DNA of 64,000 nt, taken from assembly GCA_001972305.1 (NCBI GenBank), contig BDDD01002936.1:89678-153677 (forward strand), in the 5' to 3' direction. The position numbers and the translations under genes were made by a program. Source of the DNA: Cephalotus follicularis. Taxonomy: Eukaryota; Streptophyta; Magnoliopsida; Oxalidales; Cephalotaceae. Positions within the stretch are counted from its first letter, which is position 1. Each line of letters opens with the position of its first letter. Below the pieces are notes generated by a model. That model searched no databases. It was not told where the DNA came from and saw only the letters and a list, made by a program, of their open reading frames with translations. Positions 57,443-64,000 of the stretch are shown here, piece after piece.

Positions 57443-58770
57443 GTTTAGTGATTTATTAAAGTTTAAAAGTGTTTTATGATAGAAAATCGCACCGAGATCG
57501 CCACAGTGGTGATTTGGGGGTTTAGGGTTCTTATTTTGTCACGCCCCGAACTGCGAGGGTAAACCCCCACGATCCGACGCGTGAGATACCATCCGTTCAG
57601 TCATTTAATATCATATATTCATATTCCAAAGTGCTATATACATATATAAAACTTCAAATCAAAGTCATGTTACGTCAGCAAAATACTCAATCTAAATAAA
57701 AACTAACTCTTAAAATCTCCCTAAATTTCGGCATGATGTATTCGTTTATCGGACTTAACCCCCTGTAAAGAAAAACACATTTTTATATCTCCACACTCCC
57801 GAAGGAGGAATCAACAGTTTATGTATATATGGGGCTCAGCCCTGAGCAATCACAACTAATCCAGTATCATATCATTCTAATGCCTCAAATGATAGGCTTG
57901 TCCCTGTTTAATACATCAACACATATATAATATGCACTGCCACATGTCAACAGGTCGATAGCTGAAATAAAACATCTCTTATACACCTTTAGATTTGTCT
58001 CTTTACAAAACAAGTCTTATATAACAATACAGTTCAACTATAAACATAAGGCCCCTTTTACGATTCTATATAAGTAAACCCATATCTATTACCATAAGCA
58101 AGATCATATACAAAATGGCAATTCAAAACATGCTACAGAGAATCCATCCATCCCAGCCTGTCTCATTTAATACAATTCATATAAGTAAATCCATATTATG
58201 ATCATAACGAAGCTATATACAATAACAATACAATCCCAACACCACTACTATCCAAGATCCACCTTAAGTATCCATCCAAATTGATCCATTTCACTGTAAT
58301 CCATCACCTGGGCCTGAGCCTGACCCATTCCGCACACAGGGGAAATGGGTCAGCGACATAAAGTCGTGTAGGGTATACTATGTGCTATGTATGCAACAGT
58401 TATAACAGTATGCAATGTATGCATCAATACAGTGGTGTGACAGTGTAACAGTATGACGTGTAACGGTACAGTGCACAGTGAACAGTAACGGTGTACAGTA
58501 ATAGTGCCAATGGTAGTAACAGTAATAGTGCAGTGCAGTATATCAGTGTACAGCTGTAGACAGCTTCGATATACCAACTGTCCCTAAGCGGGGTATATCT
58601 AGCTAGTCCTAATCACATTAGGCTATAAGCCTACAGACACTCCATAAACAATCAGTAATCATACTTAAGGACAAACAATCCATAGGTCCATCCCACTATC
58701 TATGCACTCTCTGAGTCGTAGATGAGTAGGGTTGAGATAACATTGACCACACAGTGCTTACACTAGGGCT

Positions 58771-58896
58771 TGTTCACAATGGTCCAAGCCCATATAGTCT
58801 CGACTGTTCACAATAGTCCAGCCTATATTGTCTCAACTGTTCACAATAGTCCAGCCTATATTGTCTCGGCTGTTCACAATAGTCCAGCCTATATTA
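58771..58896. repeat. 33-bp tandem repeat, four units, in LTR G
   Basis: Units start at 58771, 58805, 58838 and 58871. The shared part is TGTTCACAATAGTCCAGCCT followed by ATATTGTCTC. The 71-residue frame at 58770-58985 is made by this repeat. Confidence 0.92.
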
Positions 58897-59456
58897 TGTG
58901 GTCTAACATTCATGACCTTCATGACGGAGATGAGAGTCATGAATGGGTTATCTCATTTGGTCTCAAACAGTATCAGTCATCATAGTAATCATACAGTCGT
59001 CGCACCCAGTAACAGTAATAGTAAATAGTGGAAATGATAGGGACCTAAAGGATCAACGTAAGATCCACATTTGTCCAAACAGTTGTAAAACAGTTTTCAG
59101 TACAGTTTCAGTACAGTATCGGTGACAATATCAGTTTCAGTAACAATAGCAATTTGTTGGTCCCTATCGAAGTTTTTAAAACAATGGATAGGAAGTCTAG
59201 TTGGATATCCGGGCCCAGATGTCCAAAAGGAGCTATCCTAACCATTCTTGAAAATCATTTGTATAAAACTCTTTTGTTGCACTTTCTTCAAGCATCAGTT
59301 AGAAAACTTGAGTCAAAGCTTTAACAGTGTTAAAAGATGATTCACATAGGATACAATGCCTTAGGGAGGCTTCCTATGGAATCAATTTAAAGAAGAAACA
59401 GTTTGGATTTTAATACAGCGAGAAAAAGTGCCATTTCACAAAACAGGGCACTAAGC

Positions 59457-59614
59457 GTCGACTAGTTTAATTTAAAAGTGTAAAGAGTCGACTATTCAGT
59501 TTAACACGCAAAAGAGTCGACGGTTTTAGAAAGCATAAGTATAAAACATCGACTACTTAGTTTAAAGGCATGAAAGCGTCGACGGGTCAGTTTTGAAGGC
59601 AGTAAAGTGTCGAC
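59457..59614. repeat. GTCGAC array with about 30-bp spacing in LTR G
   Basis: Six cores: 59457, 59487, 59516 (GTCGAC), 59548 (ATCGAC), 59578 and 59609 (GTCGAC). Steps are 30, 29, 32, 30, 31. Confidence 0.93.
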
Positions 59615-60808
59615 GGTTTCATCAGAAACAACAATTCGCAAAGCAGTTCGCAAATCAATGGAACTATGTCCAAAATCCATGAAATTCGTTTCAGTTCAGT
59701 ATAAACAGTTTGTAAATCCATACCCAGTTCCCAGTCGGTGCGATAACCAGTAAACAGTAGCAGTTTCAATAACAGTATAACAACAGTCAATCAACACGCA
59801 ATAACAGTAACACCGTAACAATTCATACAATTCATTGAAATGCATGAATGCAGTGCAAATAGTATAACCTACTAGTTGAAGCAGTAACAACAGTTGCGCT
59901 TGCTATTTAAGCGATTCTGTAGCAGAACCAAAGAACCGTCAGCTCCTGCAAGCTTGAACCGGCTATCGAATCGCCATCGCTTGGGAACCTCCTATCCTAG
60001 ATCACTTCATTTACACTGCATATACAACACATTCCCGTTACGCTTTACACACGGAAACCAAACACAGCCGCCATCGGAGCTTCGGCTAGTTTTCTGTCAC
60101 ACCCCGTTTACCAACTTAAGACAACATATAAAGTGGTAAGGCAACCAACGTAAAATAATCCAGCTCATGCAAAATACCGATAATTTAAAACCTTCAGTAG
60201 CGGAAGCAAAACTAAAACGAGACGAATATAAAAACACATCACGCATCCCATACTACGTGATGCTCGATAAACCAACATAACTGCTGATCGCCCAAAACGG
60301 AGCGTGAAATAATACATCAGTACGAGATAACGATGTAAACCATGTTACCAATAATCCCAAATACATATCATGATAAATGTTCAACAACTCAAATATAAAA
60401 AGAGAATATCCAAGCCTTCTCTTTAAGTCTCCGTGCATGCTCCATATCAAGACTACTCCATCAATCTGTTACAGTAGGGGTTAGCCTTTGTCCTCACTCG
60501 GCTAAGTGAATAAATCCATAAAATACAGTTCGAGTCATAAGATAAAGGGTATCATGAATGAATGCATAATGATGAGCCATGACATGTAATTTTTTTTTCA
60601 GTAAAAATACCTCCGTGTGTACATATAAAATATATGCATGCTCACAATACAAGTATAACTCAAAAGTTATATCAACACAAGCAGTAAATATGTTCCCAAA
60701 AAGGAACCAGACAAACCAGTCGTCATGACCGTCGCCACCTCCTGGCCCCAACGTCAAGCACTCTTGCTTTAACCCAAATGGTTTTGGAGCAAGTCCTCAG
60801 TAAGTCGT

Positions 60809-60930
60809 TTAGCACGGCGACTAAACCAACAACAGGTTACTAGCACGGTGGCTACGTAATCAACAAGTTATTAGCACGGTGGCTAATAATCAACAGGTTA
60901 TTAGCACGATGGCCAATAATCAACAAGCAC
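60809..60930. repeat. 30-31 bp tandem repeat, four units, in the element F LTR
   Basis: Units of TTAGCACGGTGGCTAATAAT plus CAACAGGTTA, starting near 60809, 60840, 60871 and 60901. The later units are the most alike. Confidence 0.88.
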
Positions 60931-61420
60931 AGGCATTTAACAGTACAAGTCAAGCAATTACATATAATTACTTGATCAAAATATATTTGTTCAAAATATA
61001 TTATTCCGTTCACAAGTTGTAATAAGTCATAACTTTAAAACAATACATTTCTCTGTCTTTGGAAATACTTCCCCAATTATTTCAAAAATATATACATTCA
61101 TAAATTATACATTTTCGCAAAGTAAATTTGGTTTCATGATCAAACCTTTAAAACAGTTCTCTGTCATTGGAAATACTTCCCCAAACATTTTGAAAATATA
61201 TAAATCCATATGTTGACAAATATACATTTTCGTACCCAAATGATCGTAATAATCATGCAAACTTTTCAAAATGGTTTAACACTTTCAGGAAAGTAACCAT
61301 AATGCAAATCTCAGTAACAATGCAACCATATGCTCAGAATGCATCTAGGTTCGTTTCTAGAGTCGTTTCGGGTCTAACGGGTCCCATTCAAGCGAAATTC
61401 TACTGTCCAGGAGGAAAGAC

Positions 61421-61773
61421 GTCGATGTCATTACTTAAGGCGTCGATGTCTTTTAGCCTAAAGCGTCAATCCTATGTACAAATATACCAGGCGTATTCGA
61501 ACCAAAGACGTCGATGTCTTTTTCATACCAGAGAGTACCAGTACGCAAGTCTTGGTTTTGGGAGGGTGAAATCCGACTTATTAATCCCTCATGGAATCGA
61601 ATATCACTCTCTAAACGTGCAAGGAATGCTACTGGTTAACAACAATATAACTAGAACATCAAATCGAAATCAAACAGGTGATTCCCAAGTGGCTAAAATG
61701 GCCATCTGAAGTGAACATCACAGTTCTACAATTTCCCAGAAAAGGAGTCGATGTCTTTACAAAAGACGTCGAT
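61421..61773. repeat. GTCGAT-type clusters in the element F LTR
   Basis: Cores at 61421, 61442 (GTCGAT), 61465 (GTCAAT) and 61510 (GTCGAT), then 61747 and 61768 (GTCGAT). Steps are 21, 23, 45 and 21 bp. Context GACGTCGATGTC and GCGTCGATGTCTTTT. Confidence 0.9.
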
Positions 61774-62396
61774 GTCTTTTACAACACAGAACGTGTTTCC
61801 CACGATTTTAACACACCAAGCTATTATCACATCCATTCTTTACACAACAGATTCACGTATTCATGTAATAGCTCATGCATGGTCAACTCAGTATATCACA
61901 GTAACACTATAACAAGTCCAGAATCTCAATCCAATCATTAACATGCAATCCACCATGCTATACATTAACTTAGAACTCAAAGTGCACATATAAATCTATC
62001 ACTTCCCCTACCTTAATGTTCTAAGTTAGGAACTGGAAAGTCCACCTCTTTAAGTATCAAACAGGTCACAGCAGCCTCTCTAGGTCCGTCCCGTAGCCGC
62101 ACCAGTGGTTCCAAGGTCCAAGCTCCAAGCTCCAAGCTCAACAATGGCACACACACACTCACTGTTTTCTTCTGGTGTTATAAAACGAGAGAGAGAAGTG
62201 GGGAGGGTCGTTCTTATGCAGATTTCTCCCACCTAACACCCTTCTTTTGTCATCTAACAGGTCAGCCCCGAGATCTCTCCCACTTCCAGGTTTTCTGCAT
62301 TTCCTTTTATTTTCTAATCTTCCTTTTGCAGGTTGCATGCTAGGATGGCATAATTCCTTGCATGTTCCATGTGAGGGTAGGTTTTAGTGCTCCTGG

Positions 62397-63290
62397 TCAG
62401 TACACCAGCATGCCCAACACATCCCAATCCATCCCCAATATTACATCAAAGTCACGGATAGGCAGCACAATCAGATCTGCATATAGGGGAATGCCTGCCA
62501 TAGACATCTCACAACTCCTATATACCGAGTCAGTATACATAGAAGTCCCGGTCGGCGTACTCACATCAAGTGTATAAAATAAGCAGTCAGGGGTGACATC
62601 TAAGCAAGATGCAAAACGTGCAGATATAAATGAATGCGATGCACCTGAATCCATCAGTACTCTAGCAGAATAAACATATATATACAGAGTACCTCCAACA
62701 ACGGAAGTCGACTCTGGAACCTCAGTCTGTGCAAGCACAAAGATTCTACCTTTTGCGATGCCCTTGCCGGTATCTCTCCTCTGTGATGGTCCCGCAGCCG
62801 TACCACTGCTGTTAGCTGGTCCGGTAGGTGCTGTAGTCTGATTCTTCGGGTAGTCCCTCACTGAATGGCCAAACGCTCCATACCTCAAACATAGCCCATT
62901 CATCCTCCAACAATCCTTCTGCAAGTGGCCCCTCCGACCACAGTGATAACAAGCTCCGGTTCCCGCATTACTCCCCTGACTAGGAGTCCTCAGTGTGGCA
63001 GTCTGCCCAAATCTGTTCTTCGATGACTTACTCGGAGAACCACTACCTTGCCATTTCGAGGAAGCTGGTCTTGTCAGGTATTGTTTAACTTGTTGCACCC
63101 GAGCCCTCTCTGCTCGATCCTCACCAGATATGCTCTCTAACATCCTCGCCTTCTGTGCGACCTCTGAAAAGGTACCCAGCTCCATAGCCCTAATCATCGA
63201 CCGAAGATCCGGTCGTAAACCCTTCAAAAACCTCCTTATCTTCTTCACATCATCAGCTACCAGATATGGTGAGTGTCTGGATAGCTCCAT
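62397..63290 (-). pseudogene. Element F gag C-terminal part, zinc knuckle and retropepsin-like protease (fossil)
   Basis: A 297-residue minus frame holds, in order, the gag end (HSPYLVADDVKKIRRFLKGL, MIRAMELGTFSEVAQKARML), a CCHC zinc knuckle CYHCGRRGHLQKDC near residue 113, a Ser/Thr/Gly-rich linker, and an aspartic protease domain with VLMDSGASHSFISARF near residue 212 and DVILGMDW near its end. This is the standard gypsy gag-protease layout. The frame is part of an incomplete element. Confidence 0.9.
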
Positions 63291-63299
63291 GAATCTGGC

Positions 63300-63875
63300 C
63301 TAGTACTCGGCCACAGACATCTCTCCTTGCCGTAACTCCAGAAGCTCACTCTCCCTCCGTTCTTGCTCCATCCAAGGTACATAGGAATCAAGGAACTCTG
63401 TCTGGAACCTCTCCCATGTAGCGTCAAGTCCAGCTGACTCCCACTTTGCTTTGACCATCTCCCACCAGTGAGTGGCCTCTCCCCAAAGACGGTACACGGT
63501 AAATTTCAGCTTCTGAGCATCGGTGCAGTCCATCACTGTGAAAATCTTCTCTAAATCTTGAAGCCATCTTTCAGCAATTGTGGCGTCAAGCTCTCCCCGG
63601 AAACTAGGTGGGTTTTGTCTCATGAATCTCTCGATGTCCCTTCCGAATTGACTACCGTCCTCTCCCGGGTAGTGATCGGGAGCTCTGTGTTGCGGTCGGG
63701 CTTGCGCGTAGTGTTGGCGCATCTCCTCCGCATTTGCCATATTGAAGGCCATCTGCTGTTGGAAGTAGTCAGTAATCCGGGTCATCGGATCTCTAGTATC
63801 ATGAGGAACATTCCCTCCCTCGGGGGCATTGTCTCCAGCGGCCCTAGCCCTACCACGCGTTCTCCTTCGATCCAT
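63300..63875 (-). pseudogene. Element F gag N-terminal part (fossil)
   Basis: A 191-residue minus frame starts MDRRRTRGRARAAGDNAPEG, then FMRQNPPSFRGELDATIAER, WLQDLEKIFTVMDCTDAQKL, GEATHWWEMVKAKWES and LELRQGEMSVAEY, the retrotransposon gag capsid-like domain also seen in A and H. The start lies about 100 bp inside the primer site, as expected. Confidence 0.9.
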
Positions 63876-63972
63876 ATGTTCCTATCAGAAGGACGATGGT
63901 TAGTCATGACTTTAGGAAAACAATTTATTGATTGCCAAGGAACTTATCCAAGCTAAGCATATAATGGAATAT

Positions 63973-63984
63973 GCTCTGATACCA
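63973..63984 (-). promoter_or_regulatory. Element F primer-binding site (tRNA-iMet type)
   Basis: The minus strand reads TGGTATCAGAGC, a perfect match to the common plant primer site, three bases before the 5' LTR. Confidence 0.92.
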
Positions 63985-63987
63985 CGT

Positions 63988-64000
63988 TGTCACACCCCGT
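63988..64000 (-). repeat. Element F 5' LTR, first 13 bases in window
   Basis: TGTCACACCCCGT repeats the start of the segment at 60095, so the element continues past the right edge. Confidence 0.88.

Larger units (their letters stand above)
54562..57536 (-). mobile_element. S2: SIRE/Maximus-like copia, 3' part, inserted in element D
   Basis: Minus strand: an env-position coding remnant (57442 down to about 56220), an untranslated stretch with several polypurine runs, the SIRE-type polypurine tract, and a 3' LTR (55768 down to 54562). Gag-pol and the 5' LTR should lie beyond the window because LTR G interrupts at 57537. The LTR is similar in length (1207 bp) to solo LTR S1 (1252 bp). Broken, with several breaks in the coding remnant. 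Confidence 0.78.
57537..60094 (-). repeat. LTR G: gypsy-type LTR, left part, interrupted by element F
   Basis: Starts TGTCACGCCCCGAAC on the plus strand, as the right-to-left LTRs A and H do. A perfect hairpin TGACCCATT / AATGGGTCA lies at 58321-58352, in the place where H has its version. Also present are CAGT-rich sequence (58390-58560), a 33-bp tandem repeat (58771-58896) and a GTCGAC array (59457-59614). Nothing coding. It is either an LTR of a full element or a solo LTR; the rest lies beyond element F. TATTT at 57532-57536 is the expected target duplication. Confidence 0.75.
60095..62370 (-). repeat. Element F 3' LTR-derived segment
   Basis: Starts TGTCACACCCCGTTTACC and aligns with the reverse complement of E. 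It contains a four-unit repeat at 60809-60930 and GTCGAC-type cores at 61421-61773. The 135-residue frame at 61302-61709 is not supported. A CAAGCTC repeat lies near 62118-62135. Confidence 0.8.
60095..64000 (-). mobile_element. Element F: Ty3/gypsy fossil nested in LTR G, cut by the right edge
   Basis: It comprises a 3' LTR-derived segment (from 60095), a gag-protease region (62397-63875), a primer site (63973-63984) and the start of the 5' LTR at 63988. RT, RNase H and integrase are not seen between the LTR-derived segment and the protease, so the element is incomplete. The gag-protease part is well preserved, with only one or two breaks. Its LTR family is the same as solo LTR E. Confidence 0.85.

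Noticed and set aside
1-64000. Host genes, tRNA or rRNA genes
   Set aside because: I looked for plant coding exons and cloverleaf-like tRNA text between and inside the elements and found none that I could support; the tRNA-like matches are primer sites.

Overview
The window is a plant (eudicot-like, not identified to species) intergenic stretch built almost entirely of LTR retrotransposon fossils. I see no host protein gene, tRNA or rRNA. The plant call rests on Ty3/gypsy chromodomain elements of Tekay/Del type with LTRs of 2.1-2.9 kb, Ty1/copia elements with initiator-tRNA-Met primer sites, SIRE-type copia LTRs with their typical polypurine tract, and an Athila/Tat-type tRNA-Asp primer site. 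I labelled the elements A, B, D, E, F, G, H (gypsy LTR types), J (Athila/Tat-like), K, M, N, P (copia) and S1, S2 (SIRE-like).

Left part (1-37345). Element A (1-16814, minus strand, leaving the window on the left) lies in an old copia LTR. A's own 5' LTR was later split by element B (7360-15248), which has near-identical 2.74 kb LTRs, a CAAGC target duplication and an assembly gap inside. Next come a minus-strand copia remnant with a 2.63 kb LTR (M, 17804-21690) and a very old plus-strand copia (N, 21691-37345). N is split by a complete but decayed gypsy element H (26128-35334, duplication GATGG).

Middle (37350-41037). A hAT-like scrap is followed by an Athila/Tat-like leader and 5' LTR (J, to 40681). 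A SIRE-type solo LTR (S1, 38181-39432, duplication ACATA) sits in J. A short copia RT scrap (P) follows.

Right part (41038-64000). This is a chain of insertions, each inside the previous one: P is followed by copia K, split by gypsy D, which holds a solo LTR E (duplication ATAAA) and SIRE-like S2. S2 is split by LTR G, and G by gypsy F, whose 5' LTR runs off the right edge. Only the left halves are in the window; the right halves should lie beyond it in reverse order.

Two patterns are not explained by ordinary element anatomy. (1) A short palindromic core (CGTCGACG and its CpG-decay variants) recurs in clusters with about 21 bp spacing, or about 30 bp in G, inside the LTRs or leader of at least nine elements: B, D, E, F, G, J, K, S1 and S2. 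It is absent from A and H. The sequence between cores is not conserved. (2) The untranslated leader of copia K holds four hairpins with an almost identical 18-nt loop and stems that differ in sequence yet stay complementary. Both are best checked in other genomic copies.
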